DNA of 64,000 nucleotides from Agarivorans sp. Toyoura001 (GTDB taxonomy: Bacteria > Pseudomonadota > Gammaproteobacteria > Enterobacterales > Celerinatantimonadaceae): assembly GCF_005405585.1 (NCBI RefSeq), contig NZ_BJEQ01000004.1:62001-126000 (forward strand), read 5' to 3'. The notes below the pieces were generated by a model. It was not told where the DNA came from, searched no databases, and worked only from the letters and a program-made list of their open reading frames with translations. Positions 50,480 through 59,545 of the stretch are shown here, in pieces; position 1 is the first letter of the stretch, and each line of letters opens with the position of its first letter. The position numbers and the translations under genes were made by a program.

Positions 50480-51490
50480 ATGACACCGTTTTTATCACTG
50501 AAAAGTTTGTGTTTAAACCTCGCATTAGCTTGCTTTGCAATAAGTGGCCCGGCAATAAGTAGCCAACAAAATACGCAAGATTCATCTGAATTAGCGTTAT
50601 CGCAGTTGGCTCAAGACATCAATAAATCAGTTGAACATCGTAGCGAAGCCGTTCGCCAATTAGGGCAGTTTTCTGGAGCGAATGCCTTAATAGCGATTGC
50701 ACGAGCCAGCCGCGATCAGCATGTTGAGCTGCGCTTGGCATCTATCGACGCTGTTGAGCAATGGAGTGAGGTGGCTAAATGGGACGTCGTTTCTCCATTG
50801 GTGAACGATTCATCTGGCGAGGTGCAAGCCGCAGCAGGTAGAAGCCTGGTGCCGCTATGGTCAAAATTAAACAGTCAGCAGCAACAAGCTATTCAGCCGG
50901 CCGTTGACCACTATCTGAGACAAATTCAGCAAGCTGATGACAGCGTTGCAACCTGGCTAGAAGTTGCGTTAGTGGCTCAATATCAGCAGCGCAATCTTAC
51001 TGCCATTAAAGCCTATCAAAAAGTGTTATCGGTAGAGCCTAAAACTGAACAGGCGGTGATTCAAATGGCCGAGACTTACCGTGTGGAAGGAAGTAACAGT
51101 AAAGCGACTAAAACTTTGTTGAGCGGTTTAGAGGAAATGCCCAAAAGTGGTGCTATTGCTCATAGCTTGGGTTTGTCTTTTTACCGAGAACAACAGCTTA
51201 AACAAGCCGGTATTTTACTGAAGCGCGCGGTAGAGCTTAGCCCCAATAACCCGCAATTTTCTTATGTTTATGCCTTGTTTATTCAGCAAAATGCACCGCA
51301 GCAAGCAATAGCACTGCTTAAACATGCCGTTGAAAACAGCCAATCACCTCAACATCTTTATGCCTTATGTGATTTGTATATCCAGCAAAAGGATCCCTTG
51401 GCAAAGCCTTGCTTAGCCAAACTTAAATCATTAGCGCCGGCGTCAATCTATCAGGAATTACAGAACAAATATTCTCAATCTACCTTGTAG
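50480..51490 (+). CDS. Exported HEAT/TPR-repeat protein
   Basis: A 336-residue protein. A signal peptide (about residues 1-27) is followed by a HEAT-like section (about 45-135: HRSEAVRQLGQFSGANALIA, VELRLASIDAVEQWSEV) and then TPR units (about 155-320: AIKAYQKVLSVEPKTEQAVI, GILLKRAVELSPNNPQFSYV). It is a protein-binding scaffold in the periplasm. It directly precedes the MoxR gene and is likely a partner of that module. Confidence 0.8.
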   Translation: MTPFLSLKSLCLNLALACFAISGPAISSQQNTQDSSELALSQLAQDINKSVEHRSEAVRQLGQFSGANALIAIARASRDQHVELRLASIDAVEQWSEVAKWDVVSPLVNDSSGEVQAAAGRSLVPLWSKLNSQQQQAIQPAVDHYLRQIQQADDSVATWLEVALVAQYQQRNLTAIKAYQKVLSVEPKTEQAVIQMAETYRVEGSNSKATKTLLSGLEEMPKSGAIAHSLGLSFYREQQLKQAGILLKRAVELSPNNPQFSYVYALFIQQNAPQQAIALLKHAVENSQSPQHLYALCDLYIQQKDPLAKPCLAKLKSLAPASIYQELQNKYSQSTL

Positions 51491-51556
51491 TTTTTGCGGC
51501 TTACTTTCGTACTCTTTGGGGTAAGTAATGCCAGTATTTTATATTTTGGAGGTTTT

Positions 51557-52540
51557 GTGGAACACACTCAATTAGCCGTTAACTCGTTAATATCTCAAGT
51601 TGAACAAGCGGTAATTGGTCAGCGCCATGTGGTTGAATCGCTGGTGATTGGTTTGCTAACCAATGGCCATGTATTGCTTGAAGGTTTGCCCGGTACGGCT
51701 AAAACTCGTTCGATTAAAGCACTGGCAGATGTGCTAGATACCTCCTTTGGGCGAATCCAGTTTACGCCTGATTTACTGCCATCAGATGTTACCGGCACCG
51801 AGGTTTACCAAGAGCTAAACGGCAAACCCCAGCTGCATTTTCAAGCTGGCCCAGTGTTTAACTCTATTGTCTTGGCTGATGAAATTAACCGAGCGCCAGC
51901 TAAAGTACAGGCAGCACTGCTCGAAGCCATGGCCGAGGGCACCATTACAGTCGGTGATAAAACTCATCAACTACCGCCACTGTTTATGGTACTTGCTACC
52001 CAAAACCCAGTTGAGCAAGAGGGCACGTATCCGCTGCCAGAGGCGCAAATGGATCGCTTCATTATGAAAGTGGAGGTGAGTTACCCCGACGACCAGGCTG
52101 AGCGTGAGATTATTCGTTTAGTACGTGGCGAAGAATCGGCCAAGCAGTTAGCGAAGCAACAGCAGCAAATTAAACACATTTCACCAGAGATGATTTTAGC
52201 TGGGCGAGCCGAGTTAGCAGAGATTGAGGTATCTGAAGTAGTGGAGAACTACATTGTAGCGTTAGTGATGGCCACACGTCATCCGCAACGCTACCCAGAG
52301 ACATCTCTTGCCCAATGGATTGAAGTCGGGGCCAGCCCGCGCGCATCCATTGCTTTAGATAAATGTGCACGTGCCCATGCCTGGCTAAAAGGGCGTAAGC
52401 ATGTATTACCAGACGATGTACGCGCTGTTGCTCACGCTGTTTTAGGCCATAGAATTAGCCTAAGTTACCAAGCCTTAGCCGATGGTTGTGACGCCAAGCA
52501 GCTGGTCAATGACTTGCTCGATAATGTGTTAATTGCCTAG
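51557..52540 (+). CDS. MoxR-type AAA+ ATPase
   Basis: A 327-residue protein from GTG 51557, chosen because TGGAGG lies five bases before it; the TTG at 51494 extends it without support. Walker A is GLPGTAKT (43-50), Walker B is IVLADEINRAP, and sensor/arginine motifs follow (ATQNPVEQEGTYPLPEAQMD). MoxR proteins act with VWA-domain proteins as chaperones for metal insertion or complex assembly. First of a complete MoxR-DUF58-DUF4381-VWA-VWA-BatD set. Confidence 0.94.
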   Translation: MEHTQLAVNSLISQVEQAVIGQRHVVESLVIGLLTNGHVLLEGLPGTAKTRSIKALADVLDTSFGRIQFTPDLLPSDVTGTEVYQELNGKPQLHFQAGPVFNSIVLADEINRAPAKVQAALLEAMAEGTITVGDKTHQLPPLFMVLATQNPVEQEGTYPLPEAQMDRFIMKVEVSYPDDQAEREIIRLVRGEESAKQLAKQQQQIKHISPEMILAGRAELAEIEVSEVVENYIVALVMATRHPQRYPETSLAQWIEVGASPRASIALDKCARAHAWLKGRKHVLPDDVRAVAHAVLGHRISLSYQALADGCDAKQLVNDLLDNVLIA

Positions 52541-52548
52541 GAGTTTCT

Positions 52549-53520
52549 ATGGTCGAGGCTAGCAATCAGGGCTTGTTAAAACCGCAATCACATAATAGTG
52601 ATGGGCGAATTTACGCCCAGTATTCTCGTTTAATTAAGCTGCGTGGCCAAATTGGCGCATTTTCCTTATTGCCGCATCTAAAGTCGGGCAGTGTATTAAG
52701 CGGCCGCCATAGTTCTAAGTTTCGTGGGCGAGGACTTAACTTTGAAGAGTTGCGCCATTATCAGCAAGGTGACGATATTCGAAACCTAGATTGGAAAGTG
52801 ACCCTGCGCACTGGTAAACCACATGTACGTACTTATACCGAAGAGAAAGATCGCAGTGTGATGCTGTGTGTAGACCAAGGCAGTAGCATGTTTTTTTCTT
52901 CTTTAGATACCATGAAGTCGGTAGTGGCTGCTGAACTAGCGGCACTGGTCGCATGGCGAAGCTTGAAAGATAACGACCGCGTAGCGTGGATGATCAACGG
53001 CAGTGACGGGTTTAGTTCAATAAAGCCACAGCGTGCTCAAGCACGTTTACTCGCAGCGTTGGAGTGTTTAAGTCAACACAACCAAGCTTTAAGCGCACAT
53101 AGCAAAGACATTCAAACATCTAGCCTAAGTGCCAGCTTACAACAGCTTATGCGTTTAAAGCTTAAAGATAACATCATTGTGATACTGAGCGACTGGCAGC
53201 ATACCAGCGAGCAAGAATTGTCTCAATTCAAGTACCTACAGCAACATAACGATGTATTGGCAGTATTGATTAGTGACCCTATGGAATACGCAGTGCCGAG
53301 CCAGAGTAAAGGTTGGGTGATGAGTGACGGCCAATCACAAATTAACTTACAAGGTGGTGCAAAGCTGGCTAAAGCCAACCAACAACTGGCTAAGCAAGGT
53401 GAATTAAAACACAGCCAGCTAAAACAGCTAATGGCTTTAAAAAACTTACCGCTGATTGAAGTGGATACTAGCGGTGAGCACATTAGTCAGTTTTGTAAAA
53501 GCTTGGGAGGCTTGAAATGA
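52549..53520 (+). CDS. DUF58 protein of the MoxR module
   Basis: A 323-residue protein with the DUF58 core FEELRHYQQGDDIRNLDWKV and RTYTEEKDRSVMLCVDQGSS; this DQGSS segment is a VWA-like metal site. No membrane helix is evident. It follows MoxR by eight bases and overlaps the next gene by four (ATGA). Confidence 0.92.
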   Translation: MVEASNQGLLKPQSHNSDGRIYAQYSRLIKLRGQIGAFSLLPHLKSGSVLSGRHSSKFRGRGLNFEELRHYQQGDDIRNLDWKVTLRTGKPHVRTYTEEKDRSVMLCVDQGSSMFFSSLDTMKSVVAAELAALVAWRSLKDNDRVAWMINGSDGFSSIKPQRAQARLLAALECLSQHNQALSAHSKDIQTSSLSASLQQLMRLKLKDNIIVILSDWQHTSEQELSQFKYLQQHNDVLAVLISDPMEYAVPSQSKGWVMSDGQSQINLQGGAKLAKANQQLAKQGELKHSQLKQLMALKNLPLIEVDTSGEHISQFCKSLGGLK

Positions 53521-54092
53521 GCACTCATATTCCGCCTAGCTCTTACATGCTAAAAAACTTTGCTGAAATTGATGTTTTACCAGTGGTGAGCTGGTGGCCG
53601 CAAACCCTGGGTTGGCAATTGCTCGCCCTTTGTTTGGTATTGTATGCGGTTTTTCACCTGGCGAAGTACTTACATTTTTGTTGGTTGAACCGTTATCGAA
53701 AAGAAGCCTTAAGCGCCTTAGCTGGCGTTGGCGAGTTACCCACAGAGCAGCAAGCAACACGAGTATTTTTTGTTCTGAAAACCGTATTGGCTTATTTGGA
53801 GCCTAGTATGGCTAAAGCCAGTGGCCATGAGTTTTTAGGGCTACTTGATGAAAAACTCGTGGCTGAGCATCCGTCGTCAACAGTCCCAAACAATCAGTTT
53901 TTCGATGGAGGCTTTAACAAGCCACTCGGCGAACGCTGGCAGCGTAGTTTGTTTGATTCTTCGCAAGTGTTGAGCGAGCCGCAGTTGAGCGACTTATTGT
54001 TACTGAGCGAGCATTGGTTAAACCACCACCAAGGGCCTAAGGCATTTTCTCTGCGGGCGTTTTGGCGTAAACAGGCGGCGCATCATGCTTAG
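53517..54092 (+). CDS. DUF4381 membrane protein of the MoxR module
   Basis: A 191-residue protein with one hydrophobic helix (about 29-53, LGWQLLALCLVLYAVFHLAK) and a cytosolic helical part (YRKEALSALAGVGELPTEQQ). The layout and position match DUF4381, which always sits between DUF58 and VWA genes in these clusters. It overlaps both neighbours. Confidence 0.85.
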   Translation: MSTHIPPSSYMLKNFAEIDVLPVVSWWPQTLGWQLLALCLVLYAVFHLAKYLHFCWLNRYRKEALSALAGVGELPTEQQATRVFFVLKTVLAYLEPSMAKASGHEFLGLLDEKLVAEHPSSTVPNNQFFDGGFNKPLGERWQRSLFDSSQVLSEPQLSDLLLLSEHWLNHHQGPKAFSLRAFWRKQAAHHA

Positions 54093-55104
54093 TATTGCTT
54101 GGGTGAATACCCTAGAGTTTACGGCACCGCTGTGGTTTTTGGTGTTGCCACTGCCGCTATTGGTTTATCGCTTACTGCCTGCTTATCGCACCAAGCAAAG
54201 CGCAATTCGAGTACCTTTTTTTTCTTCTTTACTGCAAGCCTTAGATGAAAAACCCAGCTCTGGTGCCAGTGAATTACGGCCGCATTGGTGGCAACGGGTG
54301 ATTTTGCTACTGAGTTGGTTATTAGTGGTTAGTGCGTTAGCTAAGCCGGTGTTATTGGGCGAAGCGCAAACTCGAGAGCAGTTAGGACGAGATGTAATGA
54401 TGGTATTAGATCTTTCTGGCTCTATGGATGAACGAGACTTTATGTCGCCACAAGGGCAAGTTATTAGTCGTTTAGATGCCGCTAAAGGCGTGCTGAATAA
54501 CTTTGCCGAACAGCGTAAAGGCGACCGACTAGGGTTGATTTTATTTGGCGACGCGGCGTTTATTCAAAGCCCATTTACCGCCGACTTAACGGTTTGGCAA
54601 GCCTTGTTGCAACAAGCTGAAGTCGCAATGGCGGGGCAGAGTACCTATTTAGGAGATGCAGTGGGTTTAGCGATTAAAAGCTTTGAAAATAGCGATGATG
54701 CCGACCGCGAAAAAGTAGTGATTGTATTAACCGATGGTAATGACAGTGGCAGCTTTGTAGAGCCCTTAGATGCAGCCAAGGTAGCTGCCGCCAAAGGTGT
54801 GCGTATTCATAGCATTGCCATGGGTGACCCAAATACCGTTGGAGAAGCAGCCTTAGATATGGATGTCATCAATAGATTGGCCAGTTTAAGCGGCGGTCGC
54901 TCTTTTCAAGCCTTAGACCAGCAACAGTTAAATGAGGCTTACCAACAAGTTGATGAGTTGGAACCCCAGTTGTTTAACAGTATTAGTTACCGACCCAAAC
55001 AAGCCGTGCATTTTTACCCAATAGCGCTGGTGTTAGTGATGTATTTGCTGGCCTTTTCAGTGATGACCTTTCGCCAGCTAGTGAGAGGTAACACCGATGT
55101 TTGA
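54085..55104 (+). CDS. VWA-domain membrane protein (BatA-like)
   Basis: A 339-residue protein: one or two N-terminal helices (about 8-28, 70-88), then a VWA domain with MIDAS motif DLSGSMD (Asp109), TYLGDAVGLA and IVLTDGNDSGS, and a C-terminal helix (about 310-330). It would bind a divalent cation and a client on the outer face of the inner membrane. It overlaps the genes on both sides by eight bases. Confidence 0.93.
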   Translation: MLSIAWVNTLEFTAPLWFLVLPLPLLVYRLLPAYRTKQSAIRVPFFSSLLQALDEKPSSGASELRPHWWQRVILLLSWLLVVSALAKPVLLGEAQTREQLGRDVMMVLDLSGSMDERDFMSPQGQVISRLDAAKGVLNNFAEQRKGDRLGLILFGDAAFIQSPFTADLTVWQALLQQAEVAMAGQSTYLGDAVGLAIKSFENSDDADREKVVIVLTDGNDSGSFVEPLDAAKVAAAKGVRIHSIAMGDPNTVGEAALDMDVINRLASLSGGRSFQALDQQQLNEAYQQVDELEPQLFNSISYRPKQAVHFYPIALVLVMYLLAFSVMTFRQLVRGNTDV

Positions 55105-56776
55105 TGGATTATTTTGGCAACAAATAATAAGCCAGTTTCATTTTATTCGCCCATGGTGGTTACTGTGTTTACTGCCATTTTCGGCCATTGTATGGGTTCG
55201 TTGGCAACGCGAGCAGCAGAGCCAAGCACTGGTTGACTTACCTAAACACCTACGTAAAGCCTTAACTGTTGGGGATGCGGGGTGGAAAAAGTTATTGCCA
55301 CTTAAGTTGTTAGCGCTAATGGCTCTGCTGGCTATTGTAATGAGTGCAGGCCCAACGTGGCAGCGACAGGCCTCGCCTTTTGGTGAAGACAAAGCCTCGT
55401 TATTGATTGTACTCGACAACAGTTTATCTATGCTGGAGCAAGATATTGCCCCCAGTCGTATTGAGCGGGCAAAACAGAAAGTGTCTGATTTATTAGCGCT
55501 GCGTGCAGGAGGTAAAACCGGTTTGGTGGTGTTTGCTGGCTCTGCTCATTTAGCCATGCCGCTCACCGAAGACAAAGCAGTGTTTGCGCCATTTTTAGCC
55601 GCTATTGACCCCGATATTATGCCACTAAGTGGTAAGTCTGCAGCCAGCGCATTACCGTTGATCGAACAGCAATTTGCAGCAAGCCAACAAACTGGGTCTG
55701 TGCTGTTAATTAGCGATGGCGTTGATACTGAAGCGATAAGTGCTTACCAGCAATTTTTTGCCAAACATCCACAGCAATTGTTGATACTCACTATGGCCAA
55801 CAGCAATAGTGGGCAAGCCGACATAGCCTCATTAAAACAGCTCGCAAATACCAGCAATGGGCGTATGCAGCCAGTCACTATCGACGCAGACGATGTTCAA
55901 TGGTTAAACCAACAAGTAGAGCGGCACATGCAGCTAAGTGGTGACTCCGCCATGCCATGGCAAGATATGGGGTATTACTTGTTGTTTCCATTTAGCATTT
56001 TGATTTTACTGTGGTTTAGGCGCGGTTGGTTAGTGCAATGGTGTTTAGTGGGGTGTGTCGGTTTATCGTTAGTCACCTCTCCGAATGCGTTTGCAACCAT
56101 GGTCGAAAGCAAGGCGCAAACACCTCTCGCCGAGGAAACGTTGTGGAGTAAAAGCCAACAAGCTTGGATGAGTTTGTGGCTAACCAGCGACCAACAAGGC
56201 CAATGGTATTTTAATCGATACCAATATGAAAAAGCAGCCGAGCGTTATACTCAACCATTGGATAAGGGCGTGGCTTACTACTATGCTAAGCGCTTCGATT
56301 TAGCGCACCAGTACTTCCTACAAGTAGAGTCTAGCGATGCTTTGTTTTATGCCGCCAACGCCTTAGCCCATCAGCGTGAGTATATTGCGGCGCGAAATCT
56401 CTATCAGCATATCTTAGATAAAACACCTGATCATTCAGCCGCTCAGCATAATCTGGTAGAAGTGCAAAAAATCATTGATGAAATTAACCAATTTAGTGAA
56501 AGCCAAACCAGTTCTCCAGATGAGCCTGAAGGCTCTATAGCGTTGCCCGATGACCAGCCACAAACTTCAGACGGTGCCGATGAGCAGGTAATGGCTCATG
56601 ATATGCGTAGCCAAACGCTGACCGCCGAACAGCTGCTTGGCAGTGAAGAGTTAGCCGACAAATGGTTACAGCGGGTTGAAGCCGATCCCAAGTTGTTTTT
56701 AAGAAGCAAATTTCGCGTTCAGCAACAACAAGCGGTGTCTAAAGCGGCTGAGCTAGCAAGCAAAGGAGAAGGGTGA
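55097..56776 (+). CDS. VWA plus TPR membrane protein (BatB/BatC-like fusion)
   Basis: A 559-residue protein: N-terminal helices, a VWA domain with MIDAS DNSLSM (Asp107) and SGKSAASALPLI, a membrane helix near 290-325, then TPR repeats (about 375-460: AYYYAKRFDLAHQYFLQVES) and an acidic Ser-rich tail. It corresponds to BatB and BatC joined in one chain. It ends one base into the BatD start. Confidence 0.9.
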   Translation: MFDGLFWQQIISQFHFIRPWWLLCLLPFSAIVWVRWQREQQSQALVDLPKHLRKALTVGDAGWKKLLPLKLLALMALLAIVMSAGPTWQRQASPFGEDKASLLIVLDNSLSMLEQDIAPSRIERAKQKVSDLLALRAGGKTGLVVFAGSAHLAMPLTEDKAVFAPFLAAIDPDIMPLSGKSAASALPLIEQQFAASQQTGSVLLISDGVDTEAISAYQQFFAKHPQQLLILTMANSNSGQADIASLKQLANTSNGRMQPVTIDADDVQWLNQQVERHMQLSGDSAMPWQDMGYYLLFPFSILILLWFRRGWLVQWCLVGCVGLSLVTSPNAFATMVESKAQTPLAEETLWSKSQQAWMSLWLTSDQQGQWYFNRYQYEKAAERYTQPLDKGVAYYYAKRFDLAHQYFLQVESSDALFYAANALAHQREYIAARNLYQHILDKTPDHSAAQHNLVEVQKIIDEINQFSESQTSSPDEPEGSIALPDDQPQTSDGADEQVMAHDMRSQTLTAEQLLGSEELADKWLQRVEADPKLFLRSKFRVQQQQAVSKAAELASKGEG

Positions 56777-58047
56777 TGAGAGAGGTAAACACTTACTATT
56801 GCTTGTTATTGTTGGTTGTTAGCGCAGTATTTTGTAGTTTTCCAAGTGTTGCCAACGAATTAGATTCACTGATTGCTAATAAGCAACTGGAAGTAAGGTC
56901 GTGGGTAGCATTAGGGGATAGCGATGAACCCTCTGATAAGGTGCTAAACGTTGCTGTAAAACAGCAGGCTGTTTTATACATAGAGGTGGCTACTACACGT
57001 TGGTTCACCAGTGGGACGCGCATCGGTAGTATCGATGTGCCTAACTTGATTGCTAAGCAGCGTAACTTACTGGCGACTAACTACACTGAGCGCCGCAATG
57101 GTGAAACATGGTCCCGTCAGCGCTGGGAGCTAACCTTATATCCGCAGGCTTCAGGTGAGTACACGCTTCCCGCGATCCCTCTGCAAATTAAAGTGTCTAC
57201 AGCGCCAGGTAAAGAGGCCAGCGGATTTGTGTACACTCAGCCACATAGGCTCAATGCGATGATGCCAACGGGTTTGCTTAATGAAAATGACCAGTGGACA
57301 GTGGCCAGCGATATAGAAATAAGCCAAGAGTGGGTGCTTAGTAATAGTGAGTTGGTTGCCGGTGATGCGATTACTCGACGGGTACAAATCACCGGGCAAA
57401 ATACCTTATCAATTCTGCTGCCCGATCTTTTAGATAATGAGCTCAATCAGCTTTATCAAATGTACCCCAAACCTAATCATCTCAACGATAGTAGTGCTCG
57501 TGGTGACTACCGTTCGCTTAAACAGCAAGAGCAAGTGTATTTGTTGCAAAGCGGTGGTGAGTTGGCGTTGCCGCCGTTAACGCTAAATTGGTGGGATACC
57601 TCAAGCAATAGTCTCAAGGTTCTGCGTCTGCCGGGGCGGAGTTTTAGTGTAAAACATAGTTTGAGTTCTTGGCTTCACGCTCATCAATATGGCTTAACTG
57701 TTAGCCTTGTGGTGTTGCTTGCAGTGGCGATATTACTTTGGCGAATAGGAGTTTATTACCGCCATCATCCTTTGCCTAGCAATGTAATGTTTGTGCAGGC
57801 TTTAGTGTCTAACAATCAACAACAGTTGCGCCGTTTGGTCTATCTACGATTAGCCAAGTACAGCACTACGCAGCAGCTGAGTGAATACCTGCGTACCGAT
57901 AAATGGGCCAGATTAGCCGAGCAAGCCCAGCAAACAGATTGCTCTCGTCTAACCTGGTGGTTTATTTGGCGACAAATACACTCGCTTAAGGTTAACAAGC
58001 TTTTAAAATGGAAAGCCTTGCCAAACTTACAAAAGCCGCCATGTTAG
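56776..58047 (+). CDS. BatD-like protein of the MoxR module
   Basis: A 423-residue protein from ATG 56776 (stop/start TGATG, with AAAGGAG nearby; a GTG at 56773 is the alternative). A signal peptide ends near SVANE. The outer part has beta-sandwich BatD motifs (FTSGTRIGSIDVPNLIAKQR, YTLPAIPLQIKVST, GDAITRRVQITGQN), then a helix (about 310-330) and a cytosolic tail. Last gene of the operon. Confidence 0.88.
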   Translation: MREVNTYYCLLLLVVSAVFCSFPSVANELDSLIANKQLEVRSWVALGDSDEPSDKVLNVAVKQQAVLYIEVATTRWFTSGTRIGSIDVPNLIAKQRNLLATNYTERRNGETWSRQRWELTLYPQASGEYTLPAIPLQIKVSTAPGKEASGFVYTQPHRLNAMMPTGLLNENDQWTVASDIEISQEWVLSNSELVAGDAITRRVQITGQNTLSILLPDLLDNELNQLYQMYPKPNHLNDSSARGDYRSLKQQEQVYLLQSGGELALPPLTLNWWDTSSNSLKVLRLPGRSFSVKHSLSSWLHAHQYGLTVSLVVLLAVAILLWRIGVYYRHHPLPSNVMFVQALVSNNQQQLRRLVYLRLAKYSTTQQLSEYLRTDKWARLAEQAQQTDCSRLTWWFIWRQIHSLKVNKLLKWKALPNLQKPPC

Positions 58048-58251
58048 CGAATGCCTCTGCCTTCGCAGAAAAGGTGCTTGCAAGGCTAGTTAACAATCAT
58101 GTTACATATGGACATATTTGTTATTAATAAACTTGCCATTTATTGACTTGCCGTAGATACTAAATTTGAATGATTGTTAACGGCAATACGATAACTAGGG
58201 TGTTGATTTAACAGCCAATAGTGAATCTTACGGCCAATGTAGAAGTTGGAT

Positions 58252-59211
58252 ATGCAAGCACCAAGTACACCAGTAAGTGAAGATAGTCGGCTTAAATCGT
58301 TAAAAGAGCTCGATATTTTGGACACTCAGCCAGAAGAGCGATTCGATCGCATTACGCGCATGGCTAAACGACTATTTGACGTGCCGATTGCCTTGGTGAG
58401 CTTGGTTGATGAAAACCGTCAGTGGTTTAAATCATGTTTCGGCGTTGATGCCAGTGAAACACCTCGCGACATCTCTTTTTGTGGCCATGCAATATTGGGT
58501 GATGAAACCTTCCAAATTGAAGACGCGCTTAGCGATCCTCGTTTTGCTGATAACCCTCTAGTTACCGGTTACCCGCACATTCGCTTTTATGCTGGTCATC
58601 CCTTATCCACCCCCGATGGCGAAAAAATTGGAACATTGTGCATTATTGACACTAAACCGAAAAGTTTAAGTGCCGACGATTTAGTCGCCCTAGACGACTT
58701 AGCGGTTATGGTGGAACAAGAGTTGGCAGCCTTACAGCTGGCCAGTACCGACGAGTTAACCTGTATTTCAAACCGACGTGGTTTTATGAAGTTGGCTGAC
58801 TACTCTTATGCCATGTGTCGTCGCCAAAAGATTTCCTTAGCTATTGCCTACATGGATTTAGACCAGTTTAAACCGATTAACGATGAGCATGGTCATGCTG
58901 AAGGAGACAGAGCGCTTAAACTATTTGCTGAGCAAATGTGTGGTTCGTTTCGCGAGTCTGATTTGTTTGCTCGTATGGGCGGCGATGAGTTTGTGGTGTT
59001 GTTTACCGACACCGAAGCTGCTGATGCCAAAGAGATTTTGCAGCGCTTTGCCGCAGATTTAGAAGCGGCTGCAGAAGAGAATAAGCTCGCGTATAAATTA
59101 CGTTTTAGCTTTGGCTTATTAGACGTAGATTTTGCTGCTTTCCCCAGCATTGAAAGTGCCTTAGAGCAAGCGGATCAATTAATGTATCAACAAAAGAGCA
59201 GTCAGCGTTAA
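58252..59211 (+). CDS. GAF-GGDEF diguanylate cyclase
   Basis: A 319-residue cytosolic enzyme from ATG 58252 (AGAAG seven bases before; TTG at 58246 is the upstream alternative). A GAF domain (about 20-165) has FDVPIALVSLVDENRQWFKS and FYAGHPLSTPDGEKIGTLCI. The GGDEF domain has the active motif GGDEF at 243-247 and an I-site RESD exactly five residues before it, so product inhibition is expected. It makes c-di-GMP. Single gene. Confidence 0.94.
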   Translation: MQAPSTPVSEDSRLKSLKELDILDTQPEERFDRITRMAKRLFDVPIALVSLVDENRQWFKSCFGVDASETPRDISFCGHAILGDETFQIEDALSDPRFADNPLVTGYPHIRFYAGHPLSTPDGEKIGTLCIIDTKPKSLSADDLVALDDLAVMVEQELAALQLASTDELTCISNRRGFMKLADYSYAMCRRQKISLAIAYMDLDQFKPINDEHGHAEGDRALKLFAEQMCGSFRESDLFARMGGDEFVVLFTDTEAADAKEILQRFAADLEAAAEENKLAYKLRFSFGLLDVDFAAFPSIESALEQADQLMYQQKSSQR

Positions 59212-59545
59212 CTAAAGGTCAGTTTGGTTAACCTTTTTTTGTTCACCTTCAAGATTCCCCCATTCAACAATACTTCCCTTTACCTAACGTAAACCAAGTC
59301 ATTGGTCTACTAATGCTCTAGCCTATATTTCACTATTTATTAGTGGTTTAGTTGGCTTTCTTTGCTCCTTAAGCATTGCTTATGGAAGATTGTAGTGATT
59401 GAGTTCTCAGTTTCATTATTAAAATAGATAAATAAAAATTTCTGCAGATAGGTTAACAAAAGATAAAATTGGTAATCCAATTATGTTCTTTTTGTTGATG
59501 AGTGGTGTTAGCTTTGCGTTGAATTTAACCAAAGGAGAGTCATTC
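59212..59545. other. Intergenic region before the beta-helix protein gene
   Basis: 334 bases. A weak terminator of the cyclase gene lies at 59214-59240 (AAAGGT/ACCTTT and seven T). The rest is AT-rich promoter sequence with no further structure that I can see, ending in AAAGGAGA before the ATG at 59546. Confidence 0.6.
59214..59240 (+). terminator. Weak terminator of the GGDEF gene
   Basis: AAAGGT and ACCTTT form a 6-bp stem with a long loop, followed by T residues. Confidence 0.45.
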
